Assembly: GCF_029626145.1 (NCBI RefSeq)
Contig: NZ_JARUBJ010000002.1
Location: 5,491,501-5,555,500, forward strand
Source of the DNA: Micromonospora sp. WMMD961
GTDB lineage: Bacteria > Actinomycetota > Actinomycetes > Mycobacteriales > Micromonosporaceae
Direction: 5' to 3'
Length of the DNA: 64,000 nt
The position numbers and the translations under genes are program-made. The notes under the pieces were generated by a model. It saw only the letters and a list, made by a program, of their open reading frames with translations, searched no databases and had not been told where the DNA came from. Of the stretch, positions 33,091 through 42,000 are shown piece after piece. Each line of letters opens with the position of its first letter. Within the stretch, counting starts at the first letter, position 1.

Positions 33091-34230
33091 TCAGCGGCTC
33101 CACTGCCGGGCCAGCCGGGCGCCCAGCTCGCGTAGGCCCTCGGCGGGTCGGCTCAGCGCGGCGTCGAGCCCGCCGCCCTCCTCGCCGCCGAAGTGCTCGA
33201 CCAGGCTGTACGCGTCGGTGACCCCGGCCGACGCGGCCTCCCGCCGGCCGGTGCTCACCTGCCCGGCCACCACGACGCAGGGGACCCCTCGGTCGCGAGC
33301 TGACCCGGCCACCCCGGCGACCACCTTGCCGCGCAGCGACTGGTGGTCGAACGACCCCTCACCGGTGATCACCAGGTCCGCGGCGTCCAACGCGGCGTCC
33401 AGTCGGGTGGCCCTGGTGACCAGGCCGATGCCCGACTCGCAGCCGCCGCCCAGGGCGAGCAGCGCCGCACCGATGCCGCCGGCGGCACCGCCCCCGGGCA
33501 GGTTGGCGAGCCCGGCCGGGCAGCCAGCCAGATCCCGCTGCAGCACCGTCGCGAAACGCTCCAGTGCGGCGTCGAGCAGCAGCACGTCAGCGCGGTCGGC
33601 ACCCTTCTGCGGGCCGAACACGTTGCTCGCGCCGTGCAGGCCGAGCAGGGGGTTGTCCACGTCGGTGGCCGCGACGAGCCGGACGCCCCGCAGCCGGGGT
33701 ACGCCGTCGAGGGCGTCGACCAGGGCCAACGCCGCCCCGCCGTAGGGCAGCGCCGCACCGGTGGGGTCGAGCGGTGTGACGCCCAACGCGGCGAGCATCC
33801 CGGCCCCGGCGTCGTTGGTGCCCGAGCCACCCAGCCCGATCACCACCGTCCGGGCGCCGCTCTCCACCGCCGCGGTCACCAACAGCCCCAGCCCGTACGA
33901 GGTGGTGGTCTTCGGGTCGCGCTCGGTCGCGGCGAGCAGGTGCAGGCCGCACGCCTGGGCGCTCTCCAGGTAGGCGGTCGCGCCGTCGGCGGTGAGCAGG
34001 ATCTCACCGGCCACCGGCCGCCCCAGCGGATCGACTGTCGCGACCGGCACCCGCCGGCCACCGAGGGCTTCGGCGAGCACCTCCACGAAGCCCGGCCCAC
34101 CGTCGGCGAGCGGCCGGATCAGCAGATCGTCGCCCTGAGCGACGGACCGCCAACCGTCGGCCACCGCGGCGGCCACCTCCGGTGCGGACAGGGTGCCGGC
34201 GAACTTGTCCGGGCAGAGCAGCACGCGCAT
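33091..34230 (-). CDS. Glycerate kinase (GK type I family)
   Basis: A 379-residue kinase. It begins MRVLLCPDKFAGTLSAPEVA, the family start, and contains RPLADGGPGFVEVL, VIGLGGSGTNDAGAGMLAAL, NVFGPQKGA, LPGGGAAGGIGAALLALGG and DLVITGEGSFDHQSLRGKVV. It phosphorylates D-glycerate for entry into glycolysis or the serine cycle. ATG 34230 is preferred over an in-frame ATG at 34254 because it begins the fold. A CACACT-N7-ATG arrangement upstream could be a weak leaderless promoter. It is divergent from nadA. Confidence 0.92.
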   Translation of the reverse strand: MRVLLCPDKFAGTLSAPEVAAAVADGWRSVAQGDDLLIRPLADGGPGFVEVLAEALGGRRVPVATVDPLGRPVAGEILLTADGATAYLESAQACGLHLLAATERDPKTTTSYGLGLLVTAAVESGARTVVIGLGGSGTNDAGAGMLAALGVTPLDPTGAALPYGGAALALVDALDGVPRLRGVRLVAATDVDNPLLGLHGASNVFGPQKGADRADVLLLDAALERFATVLQRDLAGCPAGLANLPGGGAAGGIGAALLALGGGCESGIGLVTRATRLDAALDAADLVITGEGSFDHQSLRGKVVAGVAGSARDRGVPCVVVAGQVSTGRREAASAGVTDAYSLVEHFGGEEGGGLDAALSRPAEGLRELGARLARQWSR

Positions 34231-34298
34231 GCCGAGCAGTGTGGCAGCCCACACCGAGGGAGGCTGCGTCGCGCTCGCGCTGTGGGACCATGGGCTAC

Positions 34299-35498
34299 GT
34301 GACTTCGACCTGGGTGGAACCCTCCAACACGGCGACGGCTCTGCTGCTGCTCGGCCGGGGCAGTGACCCCGACACCGAGCGTGGCGTCGAGTGTCCGGGC
34401 GACCTGCCGGCGCCCAGCGACCCCGACCTGGTGGCCCGCGCCACGGCCGCGAAGGCGAAGCTGGGCAGCAAGGTCTTCGTGCTGGGGCACCACTACCAGC
34501 GCGACGAGGTGATCCAGTTCGCCGACGTGACCGGCGACTCGTTCAAGTTGGCCCGGGAGGCCGCCGCCCGTCCGGACGCTGAGTACATCGTCTTCTGCGG
34601 CGTGCACTTCATGGCCGAGAGCGCCGACATCCTCACCACCGACGCGCAGCGGGTGATCCTGCCGGATCTGGCCGCCGGCTGTTCGATGGCGGACATGGCG
34701 GTCCTCGGTCAGGTCGAGGCCGCCTGGGACACGCTGACCGAGCTGGGCATCGCCGCCGAGACCGTGCCGGTGACGTACATGAACTCGTCGGCCGACATCA
34801 AGGGCTTCGTCGGCCGCAACGGTGGCGTGGTCTGCACCTCCTCCAACGCCAGGCGCGCCCTGGACTGGGCGTTCGAGCAGGGGTCGAAGGTGCTCTTCCT
34901 GCCCGACCAGCACCTGGGCCGCAACACGGCGGTGCTGGAGATGGGCCTGTCGCTGGACGACTGCGTGCTCTACGACCCGCACAAGCCGGGGGGCGGCCTC
35001 ACCCCGGAGCAGCTGCGCGACGCCAAGATGATCCTGTGGCGGGGGCACTGCTCGGTGCACGGCCGGTTCACGCTGGACAGCGTCAACGACGTACGGGAGC
35101 GGGTGCCCGGGGTCAACGTCCTGGTCCACCCGGAGTGCCGGCACGAGGTCGTCACGGCCTCCGACTACGTGGGCTCGACCGAATACATCATCAAGACCAT
35201 CGAGGCGGCTCCGGCCGGCTCGGCGTGGGCGCTCGGCACCGAGCTGAATCTGGTCCGCCGGCTCGCGCTGGCGCACCCGGACAAGCAGATCATGTTCCTG
35301 GACAAGGCGGTCTGCTACTGCTCGACGATGAACCGGATCGACCTGCCGCACCTGGTCTGGGCCCTGGAGGAGCTGGTCGCGGGCCGGGTCGTCAACCAGA
35401 TCACGGTGGACGCCGACACCGCGCACCACGCCCGGGTCGCGCTGGACCAGATGCTCGCCCTGCCCGGTTCGGACACCCCGCCGCCGACGGCGTCCTGA
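34299..35498 (+). CDS. nadA: Quinolinate synthase A
   Basis: A 399-residue 4Fe-4S enzyme that makes quinolinate from iminoaspartate and dihydroxyacetone phosphate in NAD synthesis. Cluster cysteines are in FCGVHFMAESADIL, NVLVHPECRHEV and KAVCYCSTMNRI. Substrate-site segments include GHHYQRDEVIQFAD, TYMNSSADIKGF and FLPDQHLGRNTA. It is of the longer actinobacterial form. GTG 34299 (MTSTWVEPS) is preferred. ATG 34290 three codons upstream is possible. nadB and nadC are not in the window. Confidence 0.95.
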   Translation: MTSTWVEPSNTATALLLLGRGSDPDTERGVECPGDLPAPSDPDLVARATAAKAKLGSKVFVLGHHYQRDEVIQFADVTGDSFKLAREAAARPDAEYIVFCGVHFMAESADILTTDAQRVILPDLAAGCSMADMAVLGQVEAAWDTLTELGIAAETVPVTYMNSSADIKGFVGRNGGVVCTSSNARRALDWAFEQGSKVLFLPDQHLGRNTAVLEMGLSLDDCVLYDPHKPGGGLTPEQLRDAKMILWRGHCSVHGRFTLDSVNDVRERVPGVNVLVHPECRHEVVTASDYVGSTEYIIKTIEAAPAGSAWALGTELNLVRRLALAHPDKQIMFLDKAVCYCSTMNRIDLPHLVWALEELVAGRVVNQITVDADTAHHARVALDQMLALPGSDTPPPTAS

Positions 35499-35710
35499 TC
35501 ACGATCCGTAGCGTCCTTGGTACGCAAAAGTGCCGGATCACCGATTAATGCCACACACGCCGATCTGACCGAGTCCTTTTTCGTCACCGAGGGCTATGCT
35601 GCCGGAGCGACGACACAAGCGGGCCGTTTCGACATGGCCGCATCCGGGGTAGCGACAACGTTCAGGCGCCCCACCATCAACACGGCAGCACCGACGCGCT
35701 GGAGGTTGCG

Positions 35711-37066
35711 TTGACCGACGACGTCCTGGTTGTGCACGGAGGCACTCCGCTCGAAGGGCGGATCCGCGTGCGCGGCGCGAAGAACCTGGTTTCGAAGGCG
35801 ATGGTCGCCGCGCTGCTCGGCGACAGCCCGAGCCGACTGTTCGACGTGCCGAAGATCCGTGACGTCGAGGTGGTCCGGGGTCTGCTCGGTCTGCACGGCG
35901 TCAAGGTCACCGACGGCACCGAGGACGGCGAGCTCGTCTTCGACCCGGCGAACGTGGAGAGCGCCAGCACCGACCAGATCAACGTGCACGCCGGTTCCAG
36001 CCGGATTCCGATCCTGTTCTGCGGCCCCCTGCTGCACCGGCTCGGGCACGCGTTCATCCCGGACCTGGGCGGCTGCCACATCGGCCCGCGCCCGATCGAC
36101 TTCCACCTCCAGGCGCTGCGCGAGTTCGGCGCCACTGTCGACAAGCGGCCGGAGGGTCTGCACCTGTCCGCGCCGAACGGGCTGCACGGCACCAAGTTCG
36201 CCCTGCCGTACCCGAGCGTCGGCGCCACCGAGCAGGTGCTGCTGACCGCGGTGATGGCCGAGGGTGTCACCGAGCTGCGTAACGCCGCGGTGGAGCCGGA
36301 GATCATCGACCTGATCTGCATCCTGCAGAAGATGGGCGCGATCATCAAGGTCCACACCGACCGGGTGATCGAGATCCAGGGCGTGCCGAAGTTGCACGGC
36401 TACACCCACCGGCCCATCCCGGACCGGATCGAGGCGGCGAGCTGGGCGGCTGCCGCCCTGGCCACCCGTGGTCACGTCGAGGTGCTCGGCGCGCAGCAGG
36501 CCGACATGATGACCTTCCTGAACATCTTCCGGTCGGTCGGCGGCGAGTACGAGGTCACCGACGCGCGCGCGCCGAAGCTGGGCGACCCGGGCCAGGAGGG
36601 CGGCATCCGCTTCTGGCACCCCGGCGGCGAGCTGAACGCGGTGGCACTGGAGACCGACGTGCACCCCGGCTTCATGACCGACTGGCAGCAGCCGCTGGTC
36701 GTGGCGCTCACCCAGGCCCGTGGCCTGTCGATCGTCCACGAGACGGTCTACGAGCAGCGACTCGGCTACACCGACGCGCTCAACTCGATGGGCGCCAACA
36801 TCCAGGTCTACCGGGACTGCCTCGGCGGCACCCCGTGCCGCTTCGGTCGGCGCAACTTCAAGCACTCCGCGGTGATCGCCGGGCCGAGCAAGCTGCACGC
36901 CGCCGACCTGGTCATCCCGGACCTGCGCGCCGGGTTCAGCCACCTGATCGCGGCGCTCGCGGCCGAGGGGACCTCCCGGGTGTACGGCGTCGACCTGATC
37001 AACCGGGGCTACGAGGACTTCGAGGCGAAGCTCGCCGACCTGGGCGCACACGCCGAACGTCCGTAA
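35711..37066 (+). CDS. murA: UDP-N-acetylglucosamine 1-carboxyvinyltransferase family protein (MurA)
   Basis: A 451-residue EPSP-synthase-fold enzyme of the MurA family, which transfers enolpyruvate to UDP-GlcNAc as the first step of peptidoglycan synthesis. The substrate lysine is in GAKNLVSKAM, the active-site cysteine is kept in GGCHIGPRPIDFHL, and the catalytic Asp loop is HPGFMTDWQQPL. Because Cys rather than Asp is present, the protein would be expected to be fosfomycin-sensitive. It differs from typical MurA around the cysteine (CHIGPRP instead of CAIGARP), so it may be a paralogue. The start is TTG with GGAGG 5 nt upstream. Confidence 0.9.
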   Translation: MTDDVLVVHGGTPLEGRIRVRGAKNLVSKAMVAALLGDSPSRLFDVPKIRDVEVVRGLLGLHGVKVTDGTEDGELVFDPANVESASTDQINVHAGSSRIPILFCGPLLHRLGHAFIPDLGGCHIGPRPIDFHLQALREFGATVDKRPEGLHLSAPNGLHGTKFALPYPSVGATEQVLLTAVMAEGVTELRNAAVEPEIIDLICILQKMGAIIKVHTDRVIEIQGVPKLHGYTHRPIPDRIEAASWAAAALATRGHVEVLGAQQADMMTFLNIFRSVGGEYEVTDARAPKLGDPGQEGGIRFWHPGGELNAVALETDVHPGFMTDWQQPLVVALTQARGLSIVHETVYEQRLGYTDALNSMGANIQVYRDCLGGTPCRFGRRNFKHSAVIAGPSKLHAADLVIPDLRAGFSHLIAALAAEGTSRVYGVDLINRGYEDFEAKLADLGAHAERP

Positions 37067-37090
37067 GGTCGACCGCTCTCCGTCGGCTAC

Positions 37091-37197
37091 GACGGCTCCA
37101 GCTCGGCCGCCGGCCATCATTCGGCCGCCGCGCCGGCAGACGGCGCTCCGGACCGAATAAGGGCCGGTCTGACGTCGCGTGTCGAGCTGGAGCCGTC
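37091..37197. other. Long-range inverted repeat between murA and the DUF3043 gene
   Basis: Perfect 15-bp arms (37091-37105 and 37183-37197, core GACGGCTCCAGCTCG) flank 77 nt that also contain GGCCG-type self-complementary stretches. It could be the murA terminator or a structured RNA. There is no gene here. Confidence 0.5.
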
Positions 37198-37237
37198 GCC
37201 GGTGCACCGCGATGTGCACTTGGCGGATGACGTTGGC

Positions 37238-37243
37238 TACCCT
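37238..37243 (+). promoter_or_regulatory. -10 box TACCCT, leaderless promoter of the DUF3043 gene
   Basis: TACCCT plus 6 nt reaches GTG 37250, fixing that start over an in-frame GTG 48 nt upstream. Confidence 0.6.
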
Positions 37244-37249
37244 TGCCGC

Positions 37250-37843
37250 GTGCCGTCGCTCTTTCGCCGCAAGTCCACCGACCTCGTCGACGAGGCCGTC
37301 ACCTCGGTGACCCCCGAGGAGACCGCCGAGCGTCCCCGGGGTTACACCCCGGCCAAGGGTCGGGAGACTCCGAAGCGGCCGACCGTCGGTCGCCGCCCGG
37401 CCGGTCCCAGCCGCCCCCTCACCAAGGAGGAGGAGCGGGAGCGTCGCCGCCAACTGCGCGCCGAGGCCGCGTCGGAGTTCCGCCGCGAGGGCGGCCCCCG
37501 CGACCGTGGCCCGGAGCGGCTGTTGGCCCGCAACGTGGTCGACTCCCGGCGTACCGTCGGCACCTGGTTCTTCGGCGGCGCGCTGATCGTGCTGATCGGG
37601 TCGAACGCCGCGATGCCGCCGCTGGTTCGGTTGATCTCCAATGTGCTGTGGGGCGCGTTGGCGCTGGGCGTGGTCGTCGACTCGGTGCTGATCTGTCGCA
37701 AGATCGGCAAGCTGGTCAAGGAGCGCTTCCCGAAGACCGATCAGCGGATGGGGTCGCTCTACCTCTACGCGGTCATGCGGTCGATCACGTTCCGGCGGAT
37801 GCGTGCCCCGGCTCCCCAGGTCAAGCTCGGCGACAAGGTCTGA
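37250..37843 (+). CDS. DUF3043 membrane protein
   Basis: A 197-residue protein of the actinobacterial DUF3043 family (Rv2206 type). The first 100 residues are highly charged and probably cytoplasmic (FRRKSTDLVDEAV, KEEERERRRQLRAEA). Two transmembrane helices follow (WFFGGALIVLIGSNAAM and LISNVLWGALALGVVVDSVL), then a basic C-terminal tail (YAVMRSITFRRMRAP). The function is unknown. Conservation next to erpA, glycerate kinase and cob genes in relatives supports the call. Confidence 0.85.
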   Translation: MPSLFRRKSTDLVDEAVTSVTPEETAERPRGYTPAKGRETPKRPTVGRRPAGPSRPLTKEEERERRRQLRAEAASEFRREGGPRDRGPERLLARNVVDSRRTVGTWFFGGALIVLIGSNAAMPPLVRLISNVLWGALALGVVVDSVLICRKIGKLVKERFPKTDQRMGSLYLYAVMRSITFRRMRAPAPQVKLGDKV

Positions 37844-37885
37844 TCCCGACTCCCCCACGCACTGCCAGACCCACGCAAGATCGGC

Positions 37886-37923
37886 GAAACTGCTGCCTCG
37901 GTCGTCTCGGAGGCAGCAGTTTC
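37886..37923 (+). terminator. Strong hairpin after the DUF3043 gene
   Basis: Perfect 14-bp arms (GAAACTGCTGCCTC, 37886-37899, with its complement 37910-37923) and a 10-nt loop lie 43 nt after the stop. Confidence 0.75.
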
Positions 37924-37987
37924 CGCGTTAGTGGGTGGGGCTCGCCGCTCCTTGCTGGTCCTGGCGAGGCGCGGCGGTTGTTGGCTG

Positions 37988-37993
37988 TAGCGT
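37988..37993 (+). promoter_or_regulatory. -10 box TAGCGT for the XRE-cupin regulator
   Basis: TAGCGT lies 64 nt before ATG 38057 and predicts a leader of about 57 nt with GGAG as ribosome site. Confidence 0.45.
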
Positions 37994-38056
37994 GCGGAGA
38001 GGTCACCACGTTGGACGTGTTCGTCGGCCGAACGCTCGATGCAATGGAGTGACCGA

Positions 38057-38617
38057 ATGGCTCCGGAACCCGCAGCACCGCTGGCCACCATCGCCGCCGC
38101 CCTGCGTCGGGAGCGGGAACGGGTCGGCATGTCGTCGACCGAGTTGGCCCGCCGAGCGGGGGTGTCGAAGTCCGCCGTCTCCCAACTGGAAGCGGGCACC
38201 GGCAACCCGAGAGTGGAGACGCTCTGGGCTCTGGGCGTGGCGCTCGGCGTGCCGTTCAGCCGGCTGATGGAGCCCACCGAGGTCGACGTACGGGTGGTCC
38301 GGGCAGGAGACGGCCCGCACGTCCGCTCCGAGCAGGCCGACTTCACCGGCACGCTACTCAGCGCGGGCGCGGCACACCTACGCCGGGACGTCTACCTGAT
38401 CGAGCTGGAACCGGGCGCGATCCGGACCGCGGACGCGCACACCCCTCGCAGCATCGAGCACGTGGTGGTCGCCGCCGGCCGGCTGCGGGTGGGCCCGGAA
38501 ACGGCCCCGGTCGAACTCGGCCCCGGCGACTACGCCACCTTTCCCGGTGACGCCCCGCACCGCTACGAGGCGCTCGTGCCCGGCACGTTCGCCGTCCTCA
38601 TCATGGAGCACCCCTGA
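38057..38617 (+). CDS. XRE-family transcriptional regulator with cupin domain
   Basis: A 186-residue regulator. Residues about 10-65 are a lambda-repressor-like helix-turn-helix (MSSTELARRAGVSKSAVSQL, then GNPRVETLWALGVALGV). Residues about 110-180 are a cupin_2 beta barrel (IEHVVVAAGRLRVGPE, LGPGDYATFPGDAPHRYEAL). Such fused proteins sense small molecules and often control amino-acid or amine metabolism. The ATG has GGAG at 7 nt. No operator or target is obvious, and the large WG-repeat gene lies downstream in the same direction. Confidence 0.9.
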   Translation: MAPEPAAPLATIAAALRRERERVGMSSTELARRAGVSKSAVSQLEAGTGNPRVETLWALGVALGVPFSRLMEPTEVDVRVVRAGDGPHVRSEQADFTGTLLSAGAAHLRRDVYLIELEPGAIRTADAHTPRSIEHVVVAAGRLRVGPETAPVELGPGDYATFPGDAPHRYEALVPGTFAVLIMEHP

Positions 38618-39002
38618 CCGGAGGCGGCGATCCCGCCCGAGCCGGAAGGCCCTCGGGTGCGGTATGGTCAAAGGCCAGATTCGGTTATAGGACCAAATGT
38701 CCGAAACCAATGGGATAACGTTTGCGCCCATGGGCGGCGCCACAGTGGCGGTGAGCGAGCCCACGCCGTTACCCTCCATCCGCAGCCACGGGCTGCCGGA
38801 GCGGGTGACCTGACCGGCACGCGAGGCCCCAGCGCGACAATTTGCAACGAGGTGACAACGCCGTGAGCGAGCGGACGCGAGCCGGCCACCGGGGCGTGGC
38901 AGGCGGCGACCGGACGCCCGGTGGTCACCCGGTCGCGGCTGCGCACAGCTCGCCTCCGTCGAGGATCGGCCGAGTGGCCGGGTGTGGCGACGGGCTCGGC
39001 GG
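38618..39002 (+). other. 385-nt region before the WG-repeat gene: leader, possible promoter, small ORF
   Basis: The first half is relatively AT-rich and holds a TATGGT box (38663-38668) and a short palindrome CGCCACAGTGGCG (38738-38750). The second half contains a 47-codon ORF starting at GTG 38863, listed separately. No other gene is supported. Confidence 0.5.
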
Positions 39003-39006
39003 ATGA
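38863..39006 (+). CDS. Possible short leader ORF overlapping the WG-repeat gene
   Basis: A 47-residue ORF starting GTGAGCGAGCGGACGCGAGC, with GAGG about 10 nt upstream. Its TGA overlaps the ATG of the next gene (ATGA), an arrangement typical of translational coupling. The peptide is Gly/Arg rich with no known domain. The start resembles the GTGAGCG-type sequences at 29813 and 53781. It could be a coupling peptide or simply a non-coding leader. Low certainty. Confidence 0.3.
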   Translation: MSERTRAGHRGVAGGDRTPGGHPVAAAHSSPPSRIGRVAGCGDGLGG

Positions 39007-42000
39007 ACGGCCGTTACGACGACCGGTGGCCGGACCCCAACGAACCGTCCTGGGTGGTCGAACCGACAACCGAGTGGCACCCCCAGTTCCCCGGCCAGCG
39101 TTACCCCGGCGACATCGGCGTCCTCCACCAGCCGCCGTCGCGCGGCCGCGCGACCGGCCGCGCCGAGGTCCCGCCGCTGGCACCGACCCGCCCCGACGGC
39201 ACCTACCTCGGCCGGTCCTGGGCCGACGAACCGCCGGAGGAGCCGACACCCCACAGCCGGTCCTGGGTGGACGAGAGCCCGGGCGACACACCGACCTACG
39301 GTCGACCCCGCGGCGACGTAGCCGGATCCGCCTACGGCCGCTCCGACAGCACCGACTCCCGCACCTACGACCACGAGCCGTACCGCCGGCCACTACCGGA
39401 ACCCCCTCGACGCGACGAACGCCGCTCGCCCGAGACGGACCGGCGTACCGCCTGGTCGGACCGGCGCCCCGGCGACGAGCGCGGACCAGCGCGGGAGGCC
39501 GCGTGGCACCGGGACCAACCCACCTCCGAGCGGTACGACGCCCGACGCCCACGACAGGAACCCACCGAGCGGGATCGGGGATACTCCGGCACACCACCGG
39601 TGTCACCAGCACCCCGGTCCGACGTCGGCTGGATGCCCGAGCCGGACGACTCGCCCCGCCGTCGCGCGCCACAGGACCGCCCGGCCGCCGGTTACGAACG
39701 GCACCCCGGCGACGGGTACGGCGAACGACCCACCCGTGACCGCAACGGGCGCACCGCCGACGACCGACCCGCCGCCGCCGACCAGTGGGCGTCGGTGGAC
39801 GGCCGCACGCGGTACCGCGCCGACGGGTACCCGACGCGGGAGGCGGACGACGTCCGTCGCCCGGAGCGGCGCTACCGCGCGGACGAAGGGTTCGAGGCAG
39901 CACCGGCACCCAACGGTGGACGACGACGCCGGCCCGAGCCGGACATGCCCGAACCGCCCCGCCGCGACGACGACCGGCGTCGGCCCGACGCCGACCCGCA
40001 CCGGCAGCAGCCCCGTGAGGCGGTCGCACGCGCCGAGGCGTACCCGGAGCGGCGTTCCCGCGAGGAGGCCCGACCGGACGCCTACCGTGCGGACGGGCAC
40101 CGCGAGAACGGATACCGCGAACCTCGGCCCGGCCAGCGGCCCGACGGCGGCCTGCCCTGGCCGCCAGCGGGCCCGCTGCATCCGGACCGCACCCGCGAAC
40201 AGAGCCACCGCACCGCGGACCCACACCGCACCGCGGACCCACACCACACCGCAGACCCACACCGCGTCACGGACCCACACCGCGCCGCGGACCCGGTGCG
40301 CGCTGCGGACCCGTACCGCACCACCGACCCACACCGCACCACGGAGCCGTACCGCCCTACGGAGCCGTACCGCATCACGGAGCCGTACCGCACCACGGAG
40401 CCGGGCAGGCCGTCGCGGCCGGAGCAGCCGCCGGCCCGCCCCGACGAGCGGCCGGCGACGGCCCCCTCCCGGTACGACGAGCGGCCCGAGCGCCCCGCGG
40501 CGACGGCTCCACCGGCACCGGCCTCACCGGGCCGTGCCGCACCGGTTCCGCCGGTCACCCCGGAGCGACGGGTGCCGCCGACGCCCGTTCCTCCCGCCGC
40601 GCCCGTCTCCCCCGCTGTACCCGTCACCTCAGCGGTGCCCGTCTCCCCCGCTGCTCCGGGCCCGGACCGCCCGGTGTCGGCCGCCCCGGTCTCCCCGGCC
40701 ACCGATGTTCCCGTCTCGGGCCCACCTGCCGCACGCCTGCGGCTGGAGTACCTGCCTGCCCCGGCGGACCCGCCACACGTCGGCGAACGGCCGGACGGCC
40801 CGCCCGCACCTGAGCGCCGGACACCGACCGAACCGGCACCGGCTGCCCACGCGCACCCCACCCCGCCGCCGCGTTACCCGGGTCCGGACGTCGGCGACCG
40901 CCCGGTGGAGCAGCGGCGAGGCGAGGAGCCGGGCTCGGAGCGTCGACGGGTCGGCGGCCCGGTGGGCGGGAGCGCGCCGACCGACCGCCGCCCGGCCCCG
41001 CCGGACCTCACCCACTCCCCGGAACGCCCGCAGTCGCCCGCGCGCCCGTACCCGCCGGAGCGGCCGGCTCCGACGGCGGACAGCCGCCACCCGGTCGGAC
41101 CGCCGCCCGCATGGCAGGTCCAGGACAAGACGGCCGATCGACCCGCGTCGAGCCCGGCCACCCCGAGCCCGGCGACCCAGGATCCCCCGGCGGAGGACGT
41201 CGACCTGGCGCTTCCACCGGCCCCCGGCACGCCGCGCCGCTACGTACCCCCGCCGCCCATGGAAGGGCCGGCGGCACCTGTTGGGGAGCCGGAGGAGGTT
41301 CCGGGGACCCGCGGGCCGGACGCCTGGTTCAGCCCCGCTCAGCAGACCGAGCCCGAGCAGACCGAGCCGGCGTCGGCCCGGCCGTCGTCCGAGGACGGGT
41401 CGACTGCGGACGACCTCGGCCCTGCCAGGGCACCCGGCACGACAGACCGGGACCCGTCGACAGTGACATCCCACGTCCACGGCCGGGCGGCCGACGAGCC
41501 CGTCAGCGCTTCGACCTCGACCGACGACCGCGAGCAGGTCTCCGCGCCGCCCGTCGAGCCGGTCACCGCGCACCCCACCGAGGACACCAGTCCGGTCGAG
41601 CAGGAGCCGGCAGGCGAGACCGCACCGCACGATTACCTGTGGGACAGTGCGCCCGGTTCGAACACCACCGGACCGACGGACGTGTCGCCCGCCGACGACT
41701 GGTCGAGCGCCGCTGCGCCCTCAACCCGACCCGAGACACCGGACGACGACGCGCACGAACCCGTCTCGGACCCTTCGACGCCGCCGCAGGCAGCCACCGC
41801 GCCATTCGTATCGGCGGCACCCGTCTCCGCACCACCGGCACCCGCGCCCCCGCAACCAGCCGCCGCAGCACCGGTCTCCGCGCCGCCCGCGCAGCCGGTC
41901 TCCGCAGCACCCGCGTCCGCGCCGCCGACCCCCAACGCACCCATGCCGGCAGTGCCCGTGTCCGCACCGCCCGCTTCGCTGATGCCGACCTCCGCGCCAC

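Noticed and set aside
38668..40260. Long minus-strand frame opposite the WG-repeat gene
   Set aside because: Arg/Gly-rich antisense translation of a repetitive coding region, without a start site or family.
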